From: Agreia bicolorata
GTDB taxonomy: Bacteria > Actinomycetota > Actinomycetes > Actinomycetales > Microbacteriaceae
Assembly: GCF_000938265.1 (NCBI RefSeq)
Contig: NZ_JYFC01000005.1
Location: forward strand, 124,001-188,000
DNA: 64,000 nucleotides
Reading direction: 5' to 3'
The notes beneath the pieces were generated by a model. It was not told the DNA's origin and did not search any database. It worked only from the letters and a program-made list of their open reading frames with translations. How positions within the stretch are numbered: the first letter of the stretch is position 1; each line of letters begins with the position of its first letter. Positions 44,834-53,341 of the stretch are shown piece by piece. Position numbers and translations under genes: made by a program.

Positions 44834-47044
44834 TCAGCTCTTGACGAGGAACTCCGCCTCGACCTCGCGCAGACGACGATCGAGCGCCTCGCGAATCGCC
44901 GGGTGCTGCACGAAACCCGGGTCGTCGTCGATGATGAGCGACGCGGCCATGCGGGCATCGAGGATGAGATCGCCGTCGGTCGTCACCCGCAAAAGGCGCA
45001 GGCTGGACTTGCCGCCCGACTGGTTGCGGCCCAGCACGTTGCCCTCGCGGCGCAGCTCGAGGTCGACCTGCGCGAGCTCGAAGCCGTCGAGCGTGGATGC
45101 GACGGCGTCGACCCGCTGTCGGGCGACAGTTTCGAGTTCGGCGTTCGTGACGAGCAGGCACAGCCCCGGCACTCCCCCGCGCCCGACGCGACCCCGCAGC
45201 TGATGCAGTTGTGAGACGCCGAACCTTTCGGCATCCATCACGACCATGGTCGACGCATTCGGCACGTCGACGCCGACCTCGATGACCGTGGTGGCGACGA
45301 TGATGTCGAGCGCGCCGTCGGCAAAAGCTCGCATCACCGCCTCTTTCTCGTCGCTCGGCATGCGTCCGTGCAGCGGGGCCACCCGAGCCCCCGCGAGCGC
45401 CGGGTTGGCTCTGACGAGCGCCGTGATGGCCTCGACGGATGCCACGGGTCGGGCAGGTCCTGCAGACTCGGCTGGCTCGTCGACCGGCTCGCCGCCCGCC
45501 GGATCTTCGCGGGCGACCGCGTCGATGGCCGGGCACACCACGAACGCTTGACGACCGAGGGCGAGCTCTTCGGCCATGCGGGTCCAGATGCGGGAACTCC
45601 ATCCGGGCTTCTCAGCCAGCGGAACGACGAACGTCTCGATGCCCTGGCGCCCGTCCGGAAGCTCCGCAATGGTCGACACGTCGAGGTCGCCGAAGACCGT
45701 CATCGCGACGGTGCGAGGAATCGGCGTGGCCGTGAGCACCAGCACGTGGGGCGGGGTGGCTCCCTTGCGGCGCAGGTCGTCGCGCTGGTCGACGCCGAAG
45801 CGGTGCTGCTCGTCGACGACGACCAGGCCGAGATCGTAGAACGTGACCTTGTCGCCGAGAAGAGCGTGCGTGCCCACGACGATGCGCGCCTGACCCGAGA
45901 CCATGCGCAGCAACGCCTTGCGCCGGTCGGCTGTGGGCATCTGACCGGTGTGCAGGGTGGGCACGAGTTCTGCGGCGAGATCGGGGCCGAGGGCACGCAC
46001 GATCGAGCGCAGGTGCTGCGACGCCAGAACCTCGGTCGGCGCGAGCAGGGCGGACTGGCCTCCCGAATCGGCCGTGGCCAGCATGGCCCTGAGCGCCACG
46101 ATGGTCTTGCCCGAGCCGACCTCGCCCTGCACGAGCCTGTTCATGGGCTCATTGCGTGCCATGTCGTCAGCGATCTCGCGGCCCACCAGCTGCTGGTCGC
46201 CGGTGAGCGTGAAGGCCAGCTGCTTGTCGAAGCGCTCGAGGAAGCCGCCCGGCTTCGGCACGCGGGGAACGGCCTCGTGCTGGTGCGCGAGGCGGCGCTG
46301 CTCGAGCAGCGCTGCCTGCAGCACGAAAGCCTCGTGAAAGCGCAGGGCGTCGCGCGCACGCTGCCAGTCGGAGGTCTTGGTGGGCCGATGGATGAGCTCG
46401 AGCGCCTGCCTGTAAGAGAGCAGGCCTCGCTCACTGGCCACCTCGACCGGCACCGGGTCGGGGACGTCGCCGAGGCCGTCGAGGATGAGCTCGACCGTCT
46501 TCGCGATCTGCCAGCTGGAGATGCTCGAACTCGCGGGGTAGATGGGAAGCGGTTGCTCGAGCCATTTCGATGTGGCGGCCGCGCCGTCTTTGAGCTGGAT
46601 GTCGTCGAACATCTCGTAGTCGGGATGCGCGAGCTGCAGGGCGCCCCGGTAGTCGGACACCTTGCCCGTGAAGATGCCGCGAGCGCCGACGGGCAGCTGA
46701 GCCTCGCGCCACGCCTGGTTGAAGAAGGTGAGGGTGAGAAAGCCTTGGCCGTCAGAGATGCTGACCTCGAGGATCGACCCGTTGCGCGATTTCATGGAGC
46801 GCTTCTTGACGGTGCGCACCTCGGCCACGATCGTGACGTTCTCGCCGAGGGGCAGCTGGTCAAGCGCCGTGAGCTCGCCGCGCTTGACGTAGCGCCGGGG
46901 GTAGTGGCTGAGCAGATCGCCCACCGTGACGATGCCCAGCGACTTGGCGAGGGGCGTCGCCGTCTTGCCGCCGAGGCTGCCGGAGGTGAGCTTGGCGTCG
47001 AGGATGCTATCGCCGTGCGGCGAGACAGTATCCGGCGCGGTCAT
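44834..47044 (-). CDS. recG: ATP-dependent DNA helicase RecG
   Basis: A 736-residue helicase that remodels stalled forks and Holliday junctions. The wedge/OB domain is N-terminal (KRGELTALDQLPLGENVTIV, with ILEVSISDGQGFLTLTFFNQ). Motor motifs follow: GEVGSGKTIVALRAML (Walker A), VVDEQHRFG (DEQH box), LTATPIPRT, and in domain 2 PLHGRMPSDEKE, ATTVIEVGVDVPNA and LHQLRGRVGRG. Length is normal. The C-terminal ~190 codons are duplicated as a separate piece at 40099-40679. Rather than the normal neighbours, the 3' side carries the island. Confidence 0.95.
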   Translation of the reverse strand: MTAPDTVSPHGDSILDAKLTSGSLGGKTATPLAKSLGIVTVGDLLSHYPRRYVKRGELTALDQLPLGENVTIVAEVRTVKKRSMKSRNGSILEVSISDGQGFLTLTFFNQAWREAQLPVGARGIFTGKVSDYRGALQLAHPDYEMFDDIQLKDGAAATSKWLEQPLPIYPASSSISSWQIAKTVELILDGLGDVPDPVPVEVASERGLLSYRQALELIHRPTKTSDWQRARDALRFHEAFVLQAALLEQRRLAHQHEAVPRVPKPGGFLERFDKQLAFTLTGDQQLVGREIADDMARNEPMNRLVQGEVGSGKTIVALRAMLATADSGGQSALLAPTEVLASQHLRSIVRALGPDLAAELVPTLHTGQMPTADRRKALLRMVSGQARIVVGTHALLGDKVTFYDLGLVVVDEQHRFGVDQRDDLRRKGATPPHVLVLTATPIPRTVAMTVFGDLDVSTIAELPDGRQGIETFVVPLAEKPGWSSRIWTRMAEELALGRQAFVVCPAIDAVAREDPAGGEPVDEPAESAGPARPVASVEAITALVRANPALAGARVAPLHGRMPSDEKEAVMRAFADGALDIIVATTVIEVGVDVPNASTMVVMDAERFGVSQLHQLRGRVGRGGVPGLCLLVTNAELETVARQRVDAVASTLDGFELAQVDLELRREGNVLGRNQSGGKSSLRLLRVTTDGDLILDARMAASLIIDDDPGFVQHPAIREALDRRLREVEAEFLVKS

Positions 47045-47088
47045 ACGGCGATTCTAAGTGCGACCGCCGACACGGATAGCATGCAGGC

Positions 47089-47658
47089 ATGACGCGCATC
47101 ATCTCCGGTTACGCAGGTTCCCGGCGTATTTCGGTGCCCAAGACGGGCACACGGCCGACCAGCGATCGGGTGCGCGAGGCGGTGTTCTCGGCCCTCGAAG
47201 CCCGCGACGTGCTGCCGGGTTCCACCGTGCTCGACCTGTATGCGGGATCGGGCGCGCTAGGTCTCGAGGCGGCGAGCCGCGGAGCCGCCACCGTCGTGCT
47301 CGTCGAGAAAAATCCGGCGGCGGCGAAGGTGTGCCGGGAGAACGCGCGGCTCCTGCAGCAGGGCGCTCCGAAACCGGCTCCCCGCATCGACGTGCAGGCG
47401 AGCTCGGTGTCGAGCTACCTGGGCGCATCCGCCGATCGCGGCATCGTCGGCATCGTCTTCATCGATCCCCCTTATGAGCTGAGCGAAGACGAGCTCACCC
47501 AGAACCTCGAGGCGCTGGTCGGCCAGCTGTCGCCCGACGCGGTGGTGGTCGTCGAGCGCAGCGCCCGCTCCCCGCAGCCGGCTCTCCCTGCCGCGCTAGA
47601 ACTCGACCGCCGCAAAGACTACGGCGAGACGACCCTGTGGTGGATCTCCCCCGCTTGA
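47089..47658 (+). CDS. rsmD: 16S rRNA (guanine(966)-N(2))-methyltransferase
   Basis: A 189-residue SAM-dependent methyltransferase. It opens MTRIISGYAGSRRISVPKTG, with TRPTSDRVREAVFSAL, the SAM-binding VLDLYAGSGALGLEAASRGA, and the catalytic IDPPYE. These are the diagnostic RsmD features. It is divergent from recG, separated by 44 bases, and ends before a large inverted repeat shared with the convergent hydrolase gene. Confidence 0.95.
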   Translation: MTRIISGYAGSRRISVPKTGTRPTSDRVREAVFSALEARDVLPGSTVLDLYAGSGALGLEAASRGAATVVLVEKNPAAAKVCRENARLLQQGAPKPAPRIDVQASSVSSYLGASADRGIVGIVFIDPPYELSEDELTQNLEALVGQLSPDAVVVVERSARSPQPALPAALELDRRKDYGETTLWWISPA

Positions 47659-47666
47659 GAGTCTGA

Positions 47667-47758
47667 GCTAAGTGAGGACATACCTCGTCCCACTTCGACC
47701 CCACCCCCGGGAACACGGGGGACAGGGCCTTCGAGCAGGGCACCTGTCCTCAGTTAGC
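47667..47758. repeat. 92-base inverted repeat between convergent genes
   Basis: GCTAAGTGAGGACA (47667-47680) and TGTCCTCAGTTAGC (47745-47758) pair at 13 of 14 positions, and an inner CCCCCG/CGGGGG pair (47704-47721) adds a second hairpin. It fills nearly the whole gap between the stops of rsmD and the hydrolase gene. It could act as a two-way transcription stop or be a small repeat element with terminal inverted repeats. There is no T-tract. Confidence 0.6.
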
Positions 47759-47764
47759 GTCGCC

Positions 47765-48568
47765 CTACGCATCGGAAGCGTGCGACTCTTCGCCTAAGAA
47801 CTCCTTCACGAGCGCGATCCACGCGTCGAAGGAGTCGAGATGAGCGTCGTGCGACGCTCCCGCAATCTCCGCGCATTGCACCTTCCTGCCGCGACGGACG
47901 AACTCCGCTTTCGCGTCCTGCGTGAACAGGCCGTTCTCCGCGAAGACCGCAAGCGTCGGGGCGACAACGCTCTCCCACTCACTCCATCGGGGAACTGCGA
48001 CCGCGTCGATCACACGAACCATGACGTCGGAGTCGAAACGGGGGTAGTAGCCGTCCTCACGACGTTCGAGGTCGCTCGCCCATGCCGACTCGAGTGGACC
48101 ATCACCGAGAAACGCTCGCGCAGCCTCCACCGTGGCAAACGGCACGGGCCACGACGCGAAGAACTCCCCCATCCGAGCGTTCGTTTTCGGGTCACCAGAA
48201 CCTTCGCCTCCTTCGAGAAGGACCAGTCGGTCGACAAGGTCGGGCCGAGCCGCCGCGACGAGCATCGCGGTGTGCGCGCCCATCGATTGACCGATGAGAG
48301 CGATCGGCCCGGTCGATCCGAGCTCGATCAGCGCAACGGCGTCCGCCACGAACGCGGCGCGCGACGTATCCGCTGGTTTCCGACTGCTTTCGCCGTGACC
48401 TCGCTGATCGAGGAGAAGCACGTGACGCTCTGACAGAGCCTCAGCCGTAGGGATCATCTCGTTCGAGCTTCCGGCCAGACCATGAAGAATCAGCACCGTC
48501 GGTCCGGCGCTCTCCGAGACCAGATAGCTGAGCCGCTCGCCCCCTCGATTGAACCAGCGCCTCTCCAT
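47765..48568 (-). CDS. alpha/beta hydrolase
   Basis: A 267-residue hydrolase. The oxyanion region is TVLILHGLAGSSNE, the nucleophile elbow ALIGQSMGAHTA, the acid in the AVFAENGLFTQDAK region, and the last His in AGASHDAHLD. The start is ATG 48568 (MERRWFNRGGERLSYLV), with AGGA nine bases ahead; the longer frame to 48745 reads through the displaced thiL end and is not real. The gene lies between a displaced thiL end and rsmD, so it was probably inserted. Substrate unknown. Confidence 0.82.
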   Translation of the reverse strand: MERRWFNRGGERLSYLVSESAGPTVLILHGLAGSSNEMIPTAEALSERHVLLLDQRGHGESSRKPADTSRAAFVADAVALIELGSTGPIALIGQSMGAHTAMLVAAARPDLVDRLVLLEGGEGSGDPKTNARMGEFFASWPVPFATVEAARAFLGDGPLESAWASDLERREDGYYPRFDSDVMVRVIDAVAVPRWSEWESVVAPTLAVFAENGLFTQDAKAEFVRRGRKVQCAEIAGASHDAHLDSFDAWIALVKEFLGEESHASDA

Positions 48569-48593
48569 ACCGGTCGATCCTAGGCCTGACCAG

Positions 48594-48702
48594 TCAGCCG
48601 GCAGCGCCGTCCCAGTCGGCGTACGGGTCCCATCCGCCCGCACGCTCGTAGGCCGCGCCTCCGATCCCAGACCGCAGCGTGGTCCCGCGGCGCAACACCC
48701 GT
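48594..48702 (-). pseudogene. displaced 3' end of thiL
   Basis: In one frame the minus strand encodes GGAAYERAGGWDPYADWDG and then AAG with a TGA stop, almost the same as the true ThiL end (GGTAYERPGGWDPYADWDG and AAG). Weaker similarity reaches back about another dozen codons. It ends ~130 bases before the real thiL stop. The layout repeats that of recG: complete gene, inserted DNA, old 3' end, though here the inserted gene lies beyond the old end. Confidence 0.8.
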
Positions 48703-48725
48703 CCGCGTAGGACCCCTCGCCGTTA

Positions 48726-48814
48726 TCGACTCGTCGCAGAAGCACCGTCCCATGGCCGCTTAGGTGCTTTTGAGGCGACTCGAATCACCGAAAGGTGCTT
48801 ATGCGGCGAGTCGA
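48726..48814. repeat. cluster of three ~22-base repeats between thiL and its displaced end
   Basis: AGGTGCTTTTGAGGCGACTCGA (48762-48783) and the copy at 48793-48814 differ at three bases; an inverted copy lies at 48726-48746 (TCGACTCGTCGCAGAAGCACC). The inverted and direct copies could fold into a stable hairpin. No other copy was noticed in the window. They may mark the insertion that carried the hydrolase gene. Confidence 0.65.
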
Positions 48815-48829
48815 TCACGGGCGAACACC

Positions 48830-49930
48830 TCAGCCCGCGGCGCCGTCCCAGTCGGCGTAGGGGTCCCATCCGCCGGGGCGTTCGTAGGCCGTGCCTCCGA
48901 CGGTCACGGAGTGCGCACCGCGGGCCCGGACCGTTCCGATCACGCGGAACCCCTCCGGCGCACGGCCCGCAGGGAACGTGGCCAGCAGCGCGTGGTCCTC
49001 TCCCCCGGCGAGCACGAAGTCCCGTGCCCTGCGCCCGACCACGGGGTCAATCGCCGACAGAACATCAGCGGCCTCGTCGATGGCGTCGGCGTGCAGCTCG
49101 ATCGTCACGTCGCTCGCATCTGCGATGCGCGACGCGTCGAGCACGAGCCCGTCCGAGACATCCAGCATCGCCGTGGCTCCGGCATCGGATGCGGCGACTC
49201 CCAGCCCGATCGGCGATCGAGGCGCGACCTGTTCGCGCACCAGCTCCGGATGCTCGTGGCGCACGACGCGTGCCCGTCGCGCATCGGGTTCCCGCCCGCC
49301 CTCGGCATCCGAATCGGTGGAACCGTCTCGATACAGGAGCCACACGCCAGCGCCGGCGAGTCCCAGCGAACCGGCGACCGCAAGGTCGTCGCCCACGGAT
49401 GCACCGGAGCGCAGCACGGGCCCACGCTGTTCAAGATCTCCGATCGCGGTCACGGCGATGGTCAGCGCTCCAGCCGTCGACAGGTCTCCACCGACGACCC
49501 CGCAGCCCGGCGCGAGTTCTGCGCACGCGTCGCGCATGCCGTCTGCGAACTGTTCGAGCACGGCGACCGGAGTCTCAGGCGGGGCGGCGAGAGCAACGAG
49601 CAGCGCGGTCGGAACAGCACCCATCGCGGCCACGTCTGCGAGATTCGACACGGCGGCCTTCCAGCCAAGCTCGTAGGGCGTCGACCAGGCGAGCCTGAAG
49701 TCGGGGCCCTGCACCATCATGTCGGTGGTCAGCACGGTACGCCGGTCTGGAGCGGCCACGACAGCCGCATCGTCACCCGGCCCGAGAAGTTCGGCATGTG
49801 CCTTCGGCAGGCGGCGCACGATTCGGCGCAGCGTCTCTCGCTCGCCGAGGGCGGTGACGGTCTCGCCGGGGGCGGAGACGGGCAGAGCGGTCGAGGGCCG
49901 GTCATCGGGCTGCGCGGAGGTTTCTGTCAC
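48830..49930 (-). CDS. thiL: thiamine-monophosphate kinase
   Basis: A 366-residue ThiL protein that phosphorylates thiamine phosphate to the active diphosphate. Landmarks are LGPGDDAAVV, LTTDMMVQGPDF, WKAAVSNLADVAAMGAVPTA, GGDLSTAGALTIAVTAIG, MLDVSDGLVLDASRIA and FVLAGGEDHALLATF. It is longer than many ThiL proteins because of a charged insertion around residues 200-235 (DSDAEGGREPDARR). The start is GTG 49930, only 20 bases from the divergent lipoprotein gene; an earlier ATG at 50011 would overlap that gene. The 3' end is repeated at 48594-48702. Confidence 0.93.
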   Translation of the reverse strand: MTETSAQPDDRPSTALPVSAPGETVTALGERETLRRIVRRLPKAHAELLGPGDDAAVVAAPDRRTVLTTDMMVQGPDFRLAWSTPYELGWKAAVSNLADVAAMGAVPTALLVALAAPPETPVAVLEQFADGMRDACAELAPGCGVVGGDLSTAGALTIAVTAIGDLEQRGPVLRSGASVGDDLAVAGSLGLAGAGVWLLYRDGSTDSDAEGGREPDARRARVVRHEHPELVREQVAPRSPIGLGVAASDAGATAMLDVSDGLVLDASRIADASDVTIELHADAIDEAADVLSAIDPVVGRRARDFVLAGGEDHALLATFPAGRAPEGFRVIGTVRARGAHSVTVGGTAYERPGGWDPYADWDGAAG

Positions 49931-49953
49931 CTGCAAACGGTAACCTGTGGGTG

Positions 49954-50487
49954 ATGTCACGACCACCTCTCGCGCGCCGAGTCGCCGCCCGCACAGCCGC
50001 AGTTCTCGCAACGGGATTCCTCGCCATCGGCCTCAGCGCCTGCGCGCAGACCGTTTCGCTCGAGCCTGCGGCGGATGCGGCAGATCCGGCGTGCGCCGAC
50101 ATCATCGTGAGCCTGCCCTTGGTACTGCCGAGCGATGCCGACAACCAAGACATCCGGCAGACCGACGCTCAGGCTACGGCCGCGTGGGGCTCGCCCGCCA
50201 GCATCCTGTTGCGCTGTGGAATCCCGCCGCAGGGGCCGACGACTCTCCCCTGCGTCAATATCAACGGCATCGACTGGGTCGAAGACGACTCGAAGAAGCC
50301 GAACTACCGCTTCGTCACCTACGGTCGGGTTCCTACGACCGAGGTCATCATCGACTACGACGTCGTGTCTGGCACATCGACCCTCGTCGACCTCGGCCCC
50401 TCTATCTCCAAGATCCCGCAGACCAACAAGTGCCTCGGAGCCGAAGACACACTGAATATTCCCACCGACGCTCCGTCGGCCGGTTGA
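49954..50487 (+). CDS. DUF3515 family lipoprotein
   Basis: A 177-residue secreted lipoprotein. The signal peptide ends in the lipobox LSAC (Cys30), followed by the DUF3515 pattern: ADPACADIIVSLPLVLPS, ASILLRCGIPPQGPTTLPC and INGIDWVEDD. In actinobacteria DUF3515 genes usually sit beside ddl and thiL, as here beside thiL; the function is unknown. GTG 49951 is an alternative start three bases earlier. The spacing to thiL leaves little room for two separate promoters. Confidence 0.88.
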   Translation: MSRPPLARRVAARTAAVLATGFLAIGLSACAQTVSLEPAADAADPACADIIVSLPLVLPSDADNQDIRQTDAQATAAWGSPASILLRCGIPPQGPTTLPCVNINGIDWVEDDSKKPNYRFVTYGRVPTTEVIIDYDVVSGTSTLVDLGPSISKIPQTNKCLGAEDTLNIPTDAPSAG

Positions 50488-50509
50488 CCTCCACAGACGA
50501 GAGCATCGC

Positions 50510-51487
50510 ATGACCGTCATCGACAACGCCATCTATGCCGACGGCGTGCGCACCGACAACCCCGAGACTCTCGACGAGACCTTCGAGCTGCTCACCGAGC
50601 GCCGTGGCTTCGCCTGGATCGACCTCGACCGCCCGAGCCCCGAAGAACTGCAGGCGGTCGCCGACGAATTCGAGCTGCACCCACTCGCCGTCGAAGACGC
50701 CCTCGCCGGGCACCAGCGGGCGAAACTCGAGCGCTACGGAGACACACAGTTCGTCGTGCTGCGGCCGGCGCTCTACCGCGACGACATCGAGAAGGTGGAG
50801 TTCGGCGAGGTGCATCTGTTCGTCGGCGACACCTTCGTGGTCACGGTGCGTCGGGCCGCCCAGCCAGACCTCAGCGCGGTTCGAGAACGCCTCGAAGCCT
50901 CGCCGGATCTGCTTGCGAGGGGGCCACAGGCCGTGCTGTACGCCGTTCTCGACTGCGTCGTCGACGACTACATGCCGGTGGCCGCCGGGCTCGAGAACGA
51001 CATCGACGAGATCGAAGACGAACTCTTCGAAGGCGGAGCCACGGAGCTCTCCCGGCGCATCTACGAACTCTCCCGCGAGGTCATGATGTTTCAGCGGGCG
51101 ACGCATCCGCTGCTCGATGTCGTCGGCGAGCTCAAGCAACGCGTGGGCGACCACGCGGTCGACCTCGAGGTGTCACGCGGCTTCCGCGACGTGCTCGATC
51201 ACACGCACCGCATCGTCGACCGGGTCGACGCCTACCGCGCGTTGCTCGAGAACGCCCTCACAACTCACCTCACCCTCGTGGGTCAAGATCAGAACGATCA
51301 GGTCAAAAAGATCTCGTCATGGGCCGCGATCCTCTTCGCGCCCACGCTCGTCGGAACGATCTACGGCATGAATTTCGACAACATGCCCGAACTGCACTGG
51401 GCCTTCGGCTACCCGCTCGCTGTCCTCGCCATGATCGTTATGGGCGGGGTGCTCTACAGCGTCTTCCGCCGCAAGGGATGGCTCTGA
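50510..51487 (+). CDS. corA: CorA-family magnesium/cobalt transporter
   Basis: A 325-residue channel-type transporter. A cytoplasmic alpha/beta and helical part (residues 1-260) precedes two C-terminal helices. The CorA hallmark GMN is present in TIYGMNFDNMPELHW, and the second helix (YPLAVLAMIVMGGVLYSVF) ends in the basic RRKGWL. It would let Mg2+ (or Co2+/Ni2+) in along its gradient. It starts 22 bases after the DUF3515 gene, so they may be cotranscribed. Confidence 0.93.
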   Translation: MTVIDNAIYADGVRTDNPETLDETFELLTERRGFAWIDLDRPSPEELQAVADEFELHPLAVEDALAGHQRAKLERYGDTQFVVLRPALYRDDIEKVEFGEVHLFVGDTFVVTVRRAAQPDLSAVRERLEASPDLLARGPQAVLYAVLDCVVDDYMPVAAGLENDIDEIEDELFEGGATELSRRIYELSREVMMFQRATHPLLDVVGELKQRVGDHAVDLEVSRGFRDVLDHTHRIVDRVDAYRALLENALTTHLTLVGQDQNDQVKKISSWAAILFAPTLVGTIYGMNFDNMPELHWAFGYPLAVLAMIVMGGVLYSVFRRKGWL

Positions 51488-51519
51488 CACGTCCCGCAAG
51501 CGCAACAAGTCGAGACGAT

Positions 51520-51525
51520 ATAGTG
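51520..51525 (+). promoter_or_regulatory. candidate -10 box ahead of telA
   Basis: TATAGT at 51520-51525 is a strong -10 element about 50 bases before telA. No good -35 is visible at the right distance, so the promoter may be activator-dependent. It would be the main start of the long signalling operon. Confidence 0.4.
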
Positions 51526-51574
51526 AAACGATTCCGTTGAACTCTGAAGGCTACGCCCCCGTTGTGAGGACATG

Positions 51575-52786
51575 ATGACCGACGCCGCTCCCCTGCAGGC
51601 CCCTTCCGAGAGTGTGCTCACGCTCACCGCGCCCGCGCCAGTCGCCCCGGTGGCCGCCACGTCTGCACCGAAGATGGCGCCGAAAGTCGATCCTGCTGCG
51701 CTGCCCGGACTCGATGCGAAGGTCGACACATACCTCGACACGCTCGTCACCACCGACACCCGCTCACCCGCCTTCGCGGCCAAGGCCAACGACGTGCGCA
51801 CCATGGGTGACATCGACATCCGCCAGGCTGCGGACTCGTCGAACAGACTTCTCGCCACTCCAGTCAAAGCGCTTCAATCGGGCGGCCTGTCCGAAGGCTC
51901 GAAGATCGGTTCCACGCTTCTCGAGCTGCGACGCACCGTCGAAGACCTCGACCCCAGCGAGCAGACCATCGAGCGCAAGATCCTCGGCTTCATTCCCTTC
52001 GGCCGCAAGATCGCCGACTACTTCCGCAAGTACGAGAGCGCGCAGTCGCACCTGAACGCCATCATCAAGGCGCTCTACGACGGCCAAGACGAGCTGCGCA
52101 AAGACAATGCCGCGCTGAACCTCGAAAAGCAGCATCTCTGGGAGACCATGCAGAGGCTCAACGAGTACATCTACGTGGCCGAACGCCTCGATGTGAAGCT
52201 CTCCGCCAAGATCGCCGAGTTCGACACGACCGACCCCGACAAGGCCAAGGCCCTTCGCGAAGATGTGCTCTTCTACGTCCGCCAGAAGCACCAAGACCTG
52301 CTGACCCAGCTCGCCGTCTCGATTCAGGGCTACCTGGCGATCGACGTAATCATCAAGAACAACCTCGAGCTCATCAAAGGCGTCGACCGGGCCACCACGA
52401 CCACCATCTCTGCGCTTCGCACGGCCGTGATCGTGGCGCAGGCCCTGGCCAACCAGAAGCTCGTGCTCGACCAGATCGCCGCACTGAACACCACGACCTC
52501 GAACATGATCGAGGCAACCTCGAAGATGCTGGCCGACCAGTCCGCGTCGATCCAGTCGCAGGCTGCCTCCGCAACCGTGGGCCTGCCTCAGCTTCAAGCC
52601 GCGTTCGCCAACATCTACGCGACCATGGATTCGATCACCGAGTTCAAGGTGCAGGCCCTCGACAGCATGGCCCAGACCATCGGCGTTCTCGAGACCGAGA
52701 CCGAGAAGGCCAAGCCCTACATCGAGCGTGCCCGTCGCAGCGAGACGACCGAGGTCGCAAGCACCCTCGACCTCGACAAGCGCTGA
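51575..52786 (+). CDS. telA: TelA family (toxic anion resistance) protein
   Basis: A 403-residue helical cytoplasmic protein of the TelA/KlaA family (PF05816). Landmarks are ELRRTVEDLDPSEQTIERKI, LGFIPFGRKIADYFRKYESA, EDVLFYVRQKHQDLLTQLAV and RTAVIVAQALANQKLVLDQI. TelA homologues occur with tellurite-resistance and Ter-type stress genes; the biochemical role is unresolved. I take the second ATG (51575), four bases behind GAGGA; ATG 51572 is possible. It heads the operon that runs to the right edge. Confidence 0.88.
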   Translation: MTDAAPLQAPSESVLTLTAPAPVAPVAATSAPKMAPKVDPAALPGLDAKVDTYLDTLVTTDTRSPAFAAKANDVRTMGDIDIRQAADSSNRLLATPVKALQSGGLSEGSKIGSTLLELRRTVEDLDPSEQTIERKILGFIPFGRKIADYFRKYESAQSHLNAIIKALYDGQDELRKDNAALNLEKQHLWETMQRLNEYIYVAERLDVKLSAKIAEFDTTDPDKAKALREDVLFYVRQKHQDLLTQLAVSIQGYLAIDVIIKNNLELIKGVDRATTTTISALRTAVIVAQALANQKLVLDQIAALNTTTSNMIEATSKMLADQSASIQSQAASATVGLPQLQAAFANIYATMDSITEFKVQALDSMAQTIGVLETETEKAKPYIERARRSETTEVASTLDLDKR

Positions 52787-52811
52787 GTCGACGGGTCGAG
52801 CACGTCACGCA

Positions 52812-53330
52812 ATGGGCTTCTGGCAGAACCTCCGCGACTCGGTGACGGGGCGACCTGCCGAGCGCGAATACGAGTTCGAGCTGCCGCCGGCTCCGACCAG
52901 CGCCGACATCCTGTCGTCGATCGCCGACGTGCAGGCCGACACCGCGGGCAAGGTTCCGCCCATCGTGACGGCGCGTATCAACCGCATCGCCAACACGGTC
53001 GCCGTGATGGTTCCGCGGCTCGACCAGCTCGGCGGCGGCAGCGCGCAGGCCCACACGGTGGTGTCCACTGCCACGAGCTACCTGCCCGAGGCCGTCGGCG
53101 GCTACCTTCGACTCCCCCGTGATTTCGCCGACCGTCGAGCCGTCTACAAGGGCAAGACCTCGCTCATGCTTCTGTGCGACCAGCTCGACCTGCTGGGTGT
53201 GACACTCGACAAAATCTCGGATGCCGTGTCTCGCGCCGATGCCGCGGCTCTCGTCGCGCACGGCCAATTTCTTGCGGAGAAGTTTCAGCCCTCATCGAGC
53301 CTGACCCTCCCGTCCGAACCCCTGAGCTGA
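52812..53330 (+). CDS. hypothetical protein of the telA-pknG operon
   Basis: A 172-residue soluble protein starting MGFWQNLRDSVTGRPAEREY, mostly helical (NRIANTVAVMVPRLDQLGGG, then LLCDQLDLLGVTLDKIS). No domain is recognised. In other bacteria a small XpaC-type gene often accompanies telA; this protein occupies that place but shows no clear XpaC motif to me. It lies 25 bases behind telA and 11 before the AAA gene, clearly in the operon. Ribosome site weak (GAGCACGTCACGCA). Confidence 0.7.
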   Translation: MGFWQNLRDSVTGRPAEREYEFELPPAPTSADILSSIADVQADTAGKVPPIVTARINRIANTVAVMVPRLDQLGGGSAQAHTVVSTATSYLPEAVGGYLRLPRDFADRRAVYKGKTSLMLLCDQLDLLGVTLDKISDAVSRADAAALVAHGQFLAEKFQPSSSLTLPSEPLS

Positions 53331-53341
53331 GCGAAGACACC

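Noticed and set aside
38661-48830. Prophage or transposon
   Set aside because: No integrase, transposase, terminase or structural gene was recognised; only displaced gene ends and small orphan genes are present.
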